From: Paramacrobiotus metropolitanus
Lineage: Eukaryota; Tardigrada; Eutardigrada; Parachela; Macrobiotidae
Direction: 5' to 3'
Assembly: GCF_019649055.1 (NCBI RefSeq)
Contig: NW_026570224.1
Coordinates: 1,240,001 to 1,304,000, forward strand
DNA length: 64,000 bases
Part shown: positions 49,847 to 60,696 of the stretch, one piece after another
How positions within the stretch are numbered: position 1 is the first letter of the stretch
Layout: each line of letters opens with the position of its first letter
Position numbers and translations under genes: made by a program
The notes under the pieces: generated by a model
What the model saw: only the letters and a program-made list of their open reading frames with translations
What the model was told of the DNA's origin: nothing
Database searches by the model: none

Positions 49847-52800
49847 ATGCCGGAAATAAAGAACGCAAAAGACGTGCGCCAGGCCTTTGTGGACTTCTTC
49901 GTGGGGAAGGAGCACACATACTGGCACTCGTCCTCTGTGATTCCCCTCGACGATCCCACGTTGCTGTTCACGAATGCCGGCATGAATCAGGTACAGAAGA
50001 TAGAACGTTAGGGATGACCATAGCCTGCGTTCAGTCAACTCCTTGCTTACAGTTTAAACCGATTTTTCTGGGCACCGTCGCTCCCAACAGCGACATGTCC
50101 CGGCTGGTTCGTGCGGTGAACAGCCAGAAATGCATCCGCGCCGGCGGCAAACATAACGATCTGGACGATGTGGGCAAAGACGTCTATCATCATACGTTTT
50201 TTGAAATGTTGGGAACGTGGTCATTTGGAGATTATTTTAAGGTACGTGATGCGTGGCATTCGTTAATCGTTTGTGACGTTTTCAGGGAAATTTGCAGAGT
50301 TCTTGATCTGTTTTGCAGCAAGAAGCTTGTTCTTGGGCTTGGGAGTTCCTCACGGGTTATTTAGGATTGCCAAAAGACCGACTTTATGTAACGTATTTTG
50401 AAGGCAAAAAGGAACTGGGATTAGAGCCCGATAATGAATGTCGCGATATCTGGCTACAACTTGGGTAGGCAAACAAAATATGCCAAATTTTACCGCTGTT
50501 AAGTATAAACTTGTCGTTAGATTGTTTATCGTTAATAAGTATCGTTACTATTGTAGCATTTTTGGTACACTAGTATTAGCCCTTTTAATATTTATTAAAT
50601 TATTTTTTATTTCAATTTTTGAATTGAAAATTTTATTTGAATTTCATATTTTAATATTTTATAATATTTAATAATGTTTTGTTAATGCAGCTGTTTCGTT
50701 ATGATAAATCAGTCATACTGATACATAAGTCATTGTCAGTCTTGCTTCATTTTCTTGAACGATTCTTTACATTGATTCGCTTGTAGTTTGAATCCTTTGG
50801 ATGCATTACTAAATGCGCTCTCGATAGGTTGCCTGCAGATCGTGTGATCCCGTTCAGCATGAAGGAGAACTTTTGGGAAATGGGTGAAACTGGTCCGTGT
50901 GGTCCCTGTTCCGAAATTCACTTTGATAGGATTGGTAACCGGGATGCATCGCAGCTGGTTAACCGTGACGATCCCGATGTGTTGGAAATCTGGAATCTAG
51001 TCTTTATCCAATTCAACCGGTAAGGTTTCTATTGATACTGTAAACCCACATGGGCAGCTTGTGAGAACGAAGGGCTCAGTTGACAATCTTTTGCAGTGAG
51101 CCAGATGGTTCGCTATCGCCTTTGCCGAAAAAACATATCGATACTGGAATGGGTTTAGAGCGCTTGGTGTCTGTTATTCAGAACAAGAGGTCCAACTATG
51201 ACACGGATTTATTCATGCCGATCTTCAAAGCCATCGAAGCGGTACGAATATACAGTACCTCGGTTTTATTGAGCGAAATACTAGTGGCTTCCTTGTGCAG
51301 GTTATTTCATTACATCAAAACTGAATTAAAAAATTATTTCCAGGGTACTGGAACTCGTCCATACTCTGGAAAAGTTGGCGCCGAAGATACGGACAAGATA
51401 GATATGGCTTATCGCGTTGTCGGCGACCACATCCGCACTCTTGTTATTGCATTGTCAGACGGCGGTCGTCCGGATAACGTGGGTCGTGGGTAGGTAAAAC
51501 GATGAGTGTTCATGTCTTTTCTCTTTGTATAGCGCTTTAAATGACCCACAAATGATCTAAATGCAGTTGTCAGGAACTGTAGATCTGTAGATGGAATCTG
51601 ATTCATTCTGTAGTTATGTGCTTCGCCGTATACTGCGCCGCGCCATCCGTTATGCATCCGAAAAACTGAATGCCAAGCCAGGATTTTTGGGAAGCTTGGT
51701 GGAAACTGTCATCCAGCTCCTGGGTGATGCCTTCCCGGAAGTGCGCAAAGACCCTGCGATGGTTAAGTTAACAATCGACAATGAAGAGACACAATTTCTT
51801 CGCACACTCACACGCGGTCGACGCCTTTTGGAGCGCACCATCGGCCAGATGGGTGACGGTAAAGTCTTACCCGGTGACATTGCCTGGAAGCTGTATGATA
51901 CTTACGGCTTCCCAATTGATCTGACCCAGCTTATGGCTGAGGAGAAGGGTCTTTCTGTGGATATGTCCAGTTATGAGGAGGCGAAACAGAAAGCTGTTCT
52001 AGTCTCGCAAGCCCAGAGTGTCGTGGGCATTGCTAAATTGGATCTGGACGTACACGCTATTGGTGCGCTGAAGGACAAGGGTGTTCCGGTGACGGATGAG
52101 ACCCCGAAGTATGCGTATACATATAATAATGGCGTGCCGGCCCCGCAAGTGCGGTATCAGTTCTCGGAAGCCACCGCCACTGTGTTGGCCATCCGAGTGG
52201 AGAAGGGCTTTGTTGAGGAAATGCAGGGTGGAGAGTGTGGACTGATTTTGGATCGCAGTAATTTCTATGCAGAACAGGGTGGACAAATCTTCGACGAGGG
52301 GTTTATCGTTCGTTTGGGTGCTGACGGAAATGAGGTTAGACGCATTATTTTTAAAATTAATTTGAATGAAATTAGAAGGATTTTTCTATGATGTTCCATC
52401 TTTCGGGTCCGAATTTTCCATGTGGACACATTCTCCCTGAGTTAATACCATTACGTAGTCGCCTAAACCCTTGCTTGCATAATTCATGCTATGGAAGCCA
52501 CCGTTTTTTCTTAAATTTTTGCAGGATAACAGTACGGAATTTCAAGTGAGCAATGTCCAAGTGCGTGGCGGATATGTATTGCATACAGGAAAACTAGATG
52601 GAGTATTGAAAGTGGGCGACAAAGTCAAATTGTTTATTGATGAAGTAAGTTTTCGTTAAGGATTTTCATGAAATTCATGTCTTTTAATTATGAATATAAC
52701 GAATATTTCAAAGGAACGGAGAAAGCTGGTTATGAACAACCACACAGGGACGCACATTCTGAACTACGCTCTGCGAACCGTGCTGAGTGAAGATGCCGAT

Positions 52801-54007
52801 CAACGCGGCTCATTGGTAGCTCCGGACCGTTTGCGCTTTGATTTTGCTGCCAATGCTGCCATGACGGTACCACAGATTAAGAAAACAGAAGAGATCGCCC
52901 AAGATGTGATTGGAAAGAACCAGGAAGTCTTTGCCAAATTCGCTCCACTGGCACAAGCTAAAAGCGTGAAGGGACTTCGTGCCATTTTTGACGAGGTAGG
53001 CTTGTTTGTGTTACCTGCCTTGTAAAAACTTAATAATGCAAAACTAGTGATGTACCATCTTTCGGGTCCGAATCGCGTCTGTGGACATTTCTCACTGAAG
53101 TTCTTTGATTTAATATTTATATAGCTGATTGTATTCTGTTAGTTTTTGCTGACATTATGTTTTGTTGTTGCAGACGTATCCCGATCCAGTGCGCATTATC
53201 AGTGTTGGTGTACCGGTTGATGAATTGCTGGCCAATCCTGAAGCCGGTTACGGTTTTCAGACGTCTGTAGAATTTTGTGGTGGCACCCACCTGCAGCGCA
53301 GTGGCCATATTGGTGACTTTGTAATTGTCACCGAGGAGGCCATCGCCAAGGGCATCCGCCGTATTGTGGCTTTGACGGGACCGGAAGCGCAAAATGCTCT
53401 GCAACGTTCCAGCACCTACCGTGCTCGGGTAGACAAAATCCGTGGAGCCAAGAGCTCTCAATACGTTTACAGAACGTTATTAGGAGAATTGAATGCCGTT
53501 TTTGAGGAGTTGGCCCGTTCGACCATTCCAGTGTGGCAAAAAGATGAAATGCAGACGGAATTGACTAACATCAAAAAGGAGCTTGATAAGAAAGATAAAG
53601 AGTCGAAAGCAGAAAAGGCCCAGAAAGCTCTAGAACACGCTAAGGATTTGGTCGGAAAGGAACCGGATTCGAAGATCAGGGTATATCGTTTGGACCTGGA
53701 TAGCAATTCTAAGGCCTTGGATGCGGCTGCCAAGCAAATCCGAAGTGTGGCACCGGATGCCGCTATTATGGTCTTCAGTGCTGACGAGGATGAAGGAAAG
53801 CTGCTCGTTTTGTCGTCAGTAAGCGAGAAGGACGTGGCAAAGGGACTAAAGGCCAACGAATGGGTGCAGCAAATTAGTTCACTGATTGGTGGAAAAGGTG
53901 GAGGCAAGGAATTGTCCGCGCAGGCCACCGGAAGTAACGTGAAGGCTTTGAACCAGGCCATGGAAATGGCTAAGAAATTTGCTGAATTAAAACTGAATGG
54001 ATCTTGA
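49847..54007 (+). CDS. AARS1: Alanyl-tRNA synthetase (cytosolic type)
   Basis: The enzyme charges tRNA-Ala with alanine and edits mischarged Ser/Gly. Ten exons (49847-49990, 50053-50241, 50319-50464, 50828-51019, 51097-51241, 51344-51489, 51614-52334, 52525-52644, 52714-52995, 53174-54007) join in phase to give 972 aa, near the 968 of human AARS1. Class II core: [51 protein letters not shown] and the motif 3 region DTGMGLERL. The editing domain has HTGTH (H611, H615) and CGGTH (C730, H734), which supply its four zinc ligands. The C-terminal region has a Lys-rich coiled coil ([20 protein letters not shown]) and the C-Ala Gly-rich loop [15 protein letters not shown]. No mitochondrial presequence is visible. 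Introns 7 and 9 each carry a candidate box C/D snoRNA. An AATAAA lies at 54345-54350. Confidence 0.95.
52384..52445 (+). ncRNA. Candidate box C/D snoRNA, copy 1 (AARS intron 7)
   Basis: The C box is ATGATGT (52388-52394), a D'-like CCGA is at 52409-52412, and the D box is CTGA (52437-52440). The D box is 84 nt from the 3' splice site, within the usual spacing for intronic box C/D RNAs. The guide CCATCTTTCGGGT (52396-52408) is complementary to the conserved large-subunit rRNA segment GGACCCGAAAGATGG, as I remember it. The N+5 rule from the D'-like box points to the G of ACCCG, which I recall as yeast 25S Gm805 (guide snR39B). The element is short, and the terminal stem is weak. Confidence 0.6.
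53043..53104 (+). ncRNA. Candidate box C/D snoRNA, copy 2 (AARS intron 9)
   Basis: This is a paralogue of the intron-7 element. The C box is GTGATGT (53047-53053), the same guide CCATCTTTCGGGT lies at 53055-53067, the D'-like CCGA at 53068-53071, and the D box CTGA at 53095-53098. The D box is 75 nt from the 3' splice site. A short AACT/AGTT terminal stem is possible. The two copies match in the boxes, guide and the TGTGGACA block, but differ in the linker, which is how functional copies of a snoRNA diverge. Confidence 0.65.
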
Positions 54008-54664
54008 ATGAAATTGATTTTTTTTAAATACAATTTTGGGTTGTTAATACAAGTAACTGGAATTTTCTAGATTCGGCGTAACTCGTTGCTTGTCTTTTAC
54101 GAAAACAATTTTTTTTAATTTGCCAGACTTTTATGTTGCTTTGTTCGTGCTGGACCGCGCAATGTACTACTGTTCTCTCGCTGTACTCGGTGCACAATCT
54201 TTGGTTAGCACATTAAAACTACGGATGTTTGTCTACCTAAGCACCGGATTCTTTTTTTTTAAATCGAAAGGAAATCCATTGCCAAGGCAGAAGAATTTCG
54301 TGGTAAAACTTTTAGTCAGTCAGAGAAACCAGTTTATGCTGAGAAATAAAAGAACAGGAGGTAAGAACACAACTTACCAGGATTTCTAAGAACGCACCGA
54401 GTGGCAGCGGTTTCGCTTTAATATCAATATATACAGAACAAAGCATACCGAATTTGTTTTAACACCGATAAAATAAAATCTCTGAACGTAGGTAAGCAAA
54501 TTAATACGATCATGTAGGGAACCGATACTATCAGATTATCAACTCTCATCACTTCAAAGTCATACAACACAATCCGTTGAACAATGCATACACGTAAAAT
54601 AAACACAATTCACCCATCATTATTTGACTACATACGCTTTTCTAATCAATTTGCGATGCGACAG
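54008..54664. other. Convergent spacer between AARS and HERPUD
   Basis: It contains an AARS polyadenylation signal (AATAAA 54345-54350) and a minus-strand ATTAAA (plus 54415-54420) that could end HERPUD. No coding exon is supported. Confidence 0.5.
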
Positions 54665-56147
54665 CTACACACCATTGTTATCAGGCACAAGCGAAGCTAG
54701 CAATCCGGAAACGAAGTTGACACATCCACCCCAAAATCCTTGTGCCGGCTGATTAGGCGTCACATTGATTATACTCCGATCCGCATTGTTACCAGCCATG
54801 GCGGGGTCCACTGCGCCTTCAGCTGCACCCGGGACAGGTGGGGCTGCCGGCGGCTGCTGCTGTTGTTGCTGCCGGGTACGTTCACGCCAGCGGCGAAAAT
54901 CTCGCACCGTATTGAACAGCAGGACCAGAGCGAATATGGCAAAGGCGGAGAAGAAGCGTGCCGTCGATGAGTACAGAAAAATAATGAGAACAAAGAGCAG
55001 CACCCGCAGAGATATGTACATCCAGTCCAACACATCCCTGTGTCCGGGGGCATTAACTTCTTCAGCTCCTATTTCCTGGACAGCTGGTACATGGGCAACC
55101 TGTGCGCGGTGAATGCGGACAACAGCCACTGCTGGTGCCCGATTGGGCGGATGGGGTGCTGGGGCAGGGGTAACTTGTGCAGCGGCAGGACCTGGAAATT
55201 GGTAGGGAAATCCGAACGTATTGAAAGGCATTGGCATCATTCCAGGCATCGCTTGGCTGCAAAAAATACAACACATCACGTCAGCGTTACGCAATCTCAA
55301 ACAAGCTGGACTGTTCCCACTAACAGAGACCCATATACGTGTATTTATATTTAAGTCTTAAAAGAAAGATATTCGTACCGCATTCTTAAAAAAACTAAAT
55401 AGTACTTACTACCATAGCAGAGCATGGTATGCCCCAAATGCGCTCACAAATCACTGCGCTCACTTAACTGAATTTACCAGCACAAATTAACAAGGAATAT
55501 TTGTAGATGTCCAATTACCTCATGTGGTGCATGTAGCTTTGAATGTAATTCTGGTATTCTTGCACCATCTGATCATTATATCCGAATCCATACTGATATG
55601 GCGTCCACGCGGGTGGCACGTGCGACGAAGTATTGGCTGGGGCTTCTTGTGCGGGCTGCTGTACATGGCGCTGACGCAATCCGTCGGATTCAGTCACATC
55701 AGGGGCGGCATGCTGTGTGGGGGTTTCCTCTTGAGATCGCGAATGTACCAAATGCAAAACTGGTGGAAAACCTTTCGGGACCTTTAGAAAACAAAAACAA
55801 TATATTAGAAAATATCTGGCAGCAGCAGTACCTACAATCCTTCAACTAGCCAACTTACCGATTTAATGCAATCCTTCAGCAGATGATCATCGGTCAAAAT
55901 CCGTCCTCCAAAAATCAACTTTTGCGCTTCGGCTCTCTAAAATAGTCCACAGTCATACAATAAAAACAGGAAAATGCTACAAAATCGCTTCCCTGCATGC
56001 GAGTACTGCGCTTACTGGTTTTCTGGGCAATGTGTCTTCCAAGTGCTTTTTCAACTGTAATATAGTCCACGACGGCAATACACTGGTGGAGAAATCTTCT
56101 TTTCCTTCCCCAAACGGCACCTTTATAACAACCGGAACGTGCTCCAT
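54665..56147 (-). CDS. HERPUD: HERPUD-like ER ubiquitin-domain protein
   Basis: HERPUD proteins sit in the ER membrane and serve ER-associated degradation with the HRD1 ligase. Exons 56147-56016, 55936-55859, 55781-55519 and 55256-54665 join in phase to give 354 aa (human paralogues are about 390-410). The ubiquitin-like domain is near residues 5-70: VVIKVPFGEGKEDF, LQLKKHLEDTLPRKP, RAEAQKLIFGGRILTDDHLL. A Gln/Pro-rich linker has PYQYGFGYNDQMVQEYQNYI. Residues 236-275 form a hydrophobic hairpin, LDWMYISLRVLLFVLIIFLY followed by SSTARFF, matching the family's DW-Y...F.YSS. The cytosolic tail includes a polyglutamine run and ends LVPDNNGV. The start ATG is the one before EHVPVVIKV. It shares a divergent 1.3-kb promoter region with SRSF1. 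Confidence 0.9.
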
Positions 56148-57419
56148 GATTCCACCAATTAAATCAAAACGAATAGAAACGCAGGTGAGGGGCTCCAAAA
56201 CTCCCGTAGGCCGTGGCCTAGCTAAATTCCAGCGCGACTCACCAACCACAAACTCACACAACAATTACAGTAAACTGAGTAAAGACGCAAACTGAGACAC
56301 CCACGCTTCTCAAGTGATAAGTTACAAAGATTACAAAGGATTAAAAAAAAGCCGTAAAACTACAACAATCGTAAAATCACTTTTCACTACAGAAATTATT
56401 TTAGAATCTGGGTAGTACTCGTACTATTAGCGTTTCACACAAATCACGTAAAACACTAAACAGGGTAAAAACTTTCGTCCTTTCTGGGATCTCAAATCAG
56501 CGTGCCTTTCGAGCCAACTTTCACTTTGAGCGGAAATCGTACGCTGATTAGAAACAGGAATGGCAATAGCTAAGCGATAGAATGGAATCAATGGATCAGG
56601 TGGGCTTCATATGCAACCAATTGGGTAGCGGCACGTAAAGGAAAACCCCGCCCCTTTATTGGTTCCAAGATTGATGGGTGAAAATGTTCGTACGGACTAC
56701 GGAATGTCGTCATATGTGTTCGACGGGCCTCGGCTCGACTAAGGACCGGCTTGCCAGAATCGGTCTGAAACCGGGCTACACCACAAACACTTGTCGCGGC
56801 GTCGCGCGACATTTTCCAATTCCCGACGTGTTGCGGTGTTGAAATCAGCGTTCGTAAACCAGTTTCTCTTAAAATGAATGAAAAAGAAACTTGTCAATAT
56901 TAAATTTTAATTACTGTGCATTGGCCATTGGTGCAAACTGTAGAACCAGTTTCTTTTAAAAGCAGGAAGATAGTTCAAGATACCTTTTACGGTTTACCGG
57001 CTCTCTTACCGGTGTCCGGTACTGCAGCGAATTGCGCGGGTACAGAGATACGTAGTTTGAGCCGTATTGCTTATCCAGTTTATTCCCATACAAATGTAAG
57101 TATCGAGGCGGAACCCCATGATACACCTGTACAGCATACCTTATGATTGAGGTCCCTGCTCGAAAGTCAAGAGATTCAAATCATTCAAGCTGCATTTTCT
57201 CAGGAAAACGGGACGAAGCATTTCAGCAACGAATATCTGGCATTATTTCGGTCGATTTGAAATAGTGCACAATAGTTGTACATTTCGTATATTTTGAGAA
57301 AATAAAAATTGGCATTATATTTAGTTGGTTTTGAGCTTTAGTCGCTTGATACCTTCGGCGCTTTTCCGAAATCAGTGGTTTTCCTTTTATCCACGTTCCA
57401 GTCGTTCCTTCTAATCATC
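56148..57419. promoter_or_regulatory. Divergent promoter region of HERPUD and SRSF1
   Basis: This 1.3-kb region lies between two outward-facing start codons. It contains an ERSE-like site (56617-56635), an ATTGG box near 56660, and more CpG than surrounding DNA at 56.6-56.85 kb. A GGTGAGTCG donor-like site just upstream of the HERPUD start hints at a 5' UTR intron. No coding exon is supported. Confidence 0.5.
56617..56635 (+). promoter_or_regulatory. ERSE-like element upstream of HERPUD
   Basis: CCAAT, nine bases, then GCACG. The ER stress response element is CCAAT-N9-CCACG, so spacing is exact with one mismatch. It lies about 470 bp upstream of the HERPUD ATG. Mammalian HERPUD1 is known to be induced through ERSE and ERSE-II sites bound by NF-Y, ATF6 and XBP1. 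Confidence 0.4.
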
Positions 57420-59004
57420 ATGAGCCGTGGAGGTATTGGCACGCGAATTTTCGTTGGGAATCTGCCTCCTGATATCAGAGAAAGCGAGATCAAAGGTATG
57501 GTACTTTGGATCCATCCGTATTCCGTAGTAATGCCGTGGTTCTTGTACGGCTTGTTGCCAAACGGTGGTATCAGGCTGTTTCTTTTTGACGTCGTCGAGT
57601 GACTTACTACGTCCATTTCAATTTTCATTCCGTTCAAGAGCAGTGCTGTTATAGATGTATTCCGTAAATACGGAAAAATCGTGCAGATGGATCTGCGAAA
57701 CAAAAGTCAAACTGGACCTCCATTTGCCTTTGTGGACTTCGATGATTCTAGGTGACTACCACGCTGCTATTATTAATGTTTTGTATCAGTCACCAGTGGT
57801 CCAATTAGCAGCTTTGGTGTAGATGTTATTGTCTTTAGGAACGCTTACTCTTTAGGGAGCCTTTAGGGACGGTTCTTATATGCTCTGTTCTTTAGGGACG
57901 CCGATGACGCCGTCCGTGCTCGTGATGGCTACGAACTGGATGGATACAGGATCCGTGTGGAGTTTCCGCGGGCCTACAGGAATTCTGACGGTCGTTTTGT
58001 GAACTCCCGTGGCGGCGACCGGGACCGCCGGGGAGGGGATCGCAGGGGAGATAATTATCCATCCAGGAACACGTTTAACAGGCACTCAGGAAATTCCATG
58101 CGGCGTTCGAAGTACCGCGTGAATATTACAGGTGCAGTACTTTCCCCGTCTTTTGAATTTCTTGGAAATTTGTTATTTTTTGCATTTTATTTACAATCTT
58201 AATAGCGTGAAAGTCTTGCGTTACTGCGTCGAGATAGTTAGTTAATATAAGATTGCAAGCAGATATATTTATAATTTAAGGTGCGGCTCGTAAAACTTAG
58301 AATTTCAAAAATGGCAGAGGACAGCTAAATTAAAAGCGTTTTAGACGGAACTTGTTACAGACTGCGATATCACTGTAGTGAAGTCTTTGCAATAGCAGCT
58401 GAAGCCTGAGCATAAATTGCATCATGATGGTCATAATTGTTCCTATTTAAATGAAATGTCGTTTCGAATAGGTTTGCCGATTTCGGGAAGTTGGCAGGAC
58501 CTGAAAGACCACATGCGTGAAGCAGGCGACGTGTGTTTTGCTGACGTCAACAAGGATGGAACTGGAGTGGTTGAGTACATTCGCGAGGATGACATGAAGT
58601 ATGCAATAAAGAAGCTGGACGACAGCAAATTCCGATCCCACGAGGTACGTTATTGTAGTTAGTCCTTCAGAGGAATGCGGTTACTTACTTTGCTGTGCTA
58701 AGCACCTTAATCCGAACTTTCCCGTTTCTAGGGAGACACATCGTACATTCGAGTGAAAGCAGCTGAAGGCAATGATAGTCGTCGCTCGCGCTCCCGTTCG
58801 GGATCTCCTGCTGGACGCAGTCGTAGTCGCTCTCCAGTGGGACGCTCTAAACGCGACTCACCCAGAGATGAGCCGGGAAGCGACAGAGACAGCAAGCGTG
58901 TGAAGCGCGAAGCTTCGCGCTCTCGTAGTCGCTCTTCGCACTCGAAATCGCGTTCCCGTAGTAAGACACCAGCTTCGCGTAGCCCGTCGCAGGAGAAGGA
59001 ATGA
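57420..59004 (+). CDS. SRSF1: Serine/arginine-rich splicing factor 1 (SF2/ASF)
   Basis: SRSF1 binds exonic enhancers and promotes splice-site choice in the nucleus. Exons 57420-57495, 57655-57751, 57896-58131, 58472-58644 and 58732-59004 join in phase to give 284 aa. RRM1 (about 9-83) has RNP2 IFVGNL and RNP1 PFAFVDFD. An Arg/Gly linker follows ([15 protein letters not shown]). The second, pseudo-RRM has the hallmark SWQDLKDHM (143-151). The RS domain runs from about residue 210 to the end, with many RSRS dipeptides and the tail SPSQEKE. The start ATG gives [20 protein letters not shown]. Several acceptor-like CTTTAG sites precede exon 3. AATAAA signals at 59894-59903 would give a 0.9-kb 3' UTR. 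Confidence 0.95.
57832..57895 (+). promoter_or_regulatory. Ladder of four CTTTAG acceptor-like sites before SRSF1 exon 3
   Basis: CTTTAG or TTTAG followed by G(G/A)A occurs with AG at 57837-57838, 57854-57855, 57865-57866 and 57894-57895. Only the last keeps the SRSF1 frame. Using any of the first three brings an early stop: TAG after nine codons, TAG after thirteen codons, or a shifted frame ending at TGA within exon 3. Confidence 0.5.
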
Positions 59005-60696
59005 ACATGTATCACACAGTTTTTGGTCCGTATTCGTCTTGGCTGCTCTGTGTGAACAATGGTAATTGTTTAATCGAACCACATTATCTTCATTACGACT
59101 GAAGGCATTAATGGGAATTATGGCATTGTAGTTCATCGTTATTATGTCACCTAATGGTATTATGGTAGCACATTGCTTTTTATACCACTATGCATTTTTT
59201 GAATAGAATTCCATTGTTTTGTTTCAAGAAGCGTGTTTTCTGGAATGTTATTATTGTCAACATTATGTACATGTTAGCGATGTAATTACCCATTGCACTT
59301 ATTTTGCACTTGTGTTTCTCAGAGCTATGTGTTCTGTCTGGAGGACGGATCGTAAATTGGCTTCGAGTTCGATTTGACACAAAAACCATAGGATGAGCCT
59401 AACGAGTCGGGTTTTGCGAGCTAAGCATGGGGCCTGCAAGCCGTCTGATACGGATGGCGATCGGCATTATCTGGGCTTTCCCATGTGCAAGCAAGCGGTC
59501 GTCGTGGGGCACGAAACGTGGCATATGGTACTTTTGGTCGATAATTTGGGAGGACAATATCGTCGGAGAAAAATAGTTTGTTTGGGATTTGATGGGATGG
59601 GAACGATTATGTCGCTCGCTTGGAGGGGAAAGAAAGCGAAGCTTTGGCGTATCGCGTAGGGAACGTAATGCTGAACAAGTGCGCGTGCTGGAGCAGCAGC
59701 TGTGGGATGTTCCAGCGTTTGTAATTTTACTAACGATAACGATGTGACATACGCTTCTGCACGAGGGTTCCCAGCCAAAACTTGGTGAAACCCGTACTGT
59801 ATCACATGCTGTCCTTTGTCCAGGCTGTGATTCGCACATCGCGGTATTTATGATAAGTTGTGCAGTATTAATTTTTTTGATTTATGAAGGCAGAATAAAT
59901 AAAACTGGTACCTGTTAACAGTGTTGTCATCTCATGGCAGTGTGGATGCAGGTGCCACGGAGTCACAGACGTTGGACAGTGCAACATTTTATTTGAAAGT
60001 TGAACATGATTATTTCAAATTAATTAATATTAAGCGAACATTGGATTGGTTGGCTGTCGGTCCCGCAGTTCGCTGGATCAAAACATCTAATCCCCGGACT
60101 CGAATGGTGGGCAATGGGCATAAATGATAGTGGTGCAAATTGTCGACTACCGGCATCATTGTAATTGTACATAATTTTCCTTATATAGATATTTTGCATG
60201 ATAAACTTCCTTATGTACTTGTACTAACTAGTGTATAGTCGTTATGAATACAACAATCAGGAAAATCACTTGGGAGAGAATTAAAGCGACCTAATTGCAT
60301 TTGTATGGTTTTCTGCCTTTGTCAGCGAGATGACATCAAGACAATGATTGGGAATTTGGAAATAAAACACAACTTAAGAAATTTTAGAGTAACAAGTTCA
60401 TACGCTTACTGTACAGTTTATCGTACGTATTGTGCAAGCGCAGCGCAACCTCGACATACAAAAGAAACAATGCAATACTTCGGTAAAAATAAGTACAGAA
60501 ATGCAATTCAGCGTCAGGAAAACCTTAGAAATTCAAGAGAACTCGAAAAATGCAAGACATTGACCATACAACCAACATTGTAGATTGCCTTGGAAATCTC
60601 GGGTGTTTTGGCTGCAGCTGTCACGCGAATACGGAAAGCGCCCTGCATCCGGTCGCGGTCGTATATGGTCATCCAGATAAGAGGCATCCAACATTT
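59005..60696. other. SRSF1 3' UTR and convergent spacer
   Basis: The left part is the likely SRSF1 3' UTR up to AATAAA at 59894-59903. A GC-richer patch at 59.40-59.80 kb is open on both strands but matches no family I know. The right part should hold the 3' UTR of the minus-strand secreted-protein gene. Confidence 0.4.

Noticed and set aside
51490-51613. Possible third snoRNA in AARS intron 6
   Set aside because: The C-box-like CGATGAG is poor, and the only CTGA lies about 10 nt from the splice site, too close for processing.
53467-54033. Minus-strand frame of 188 codons
   Set aside because: Antisense of the last alanyl-tRNA synthetase exon; its Ser/Phe/Leu-rich composition mirrors Lys/Glu-rich coding on the plus strand.
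59399-59839. Overlapping open frames on both strands in a GC-richer patch
   Set aside because: Neither strand gives a recognisable protein, and it most likely belongs to the SRSF1 3' UTR or adjacent spacer.
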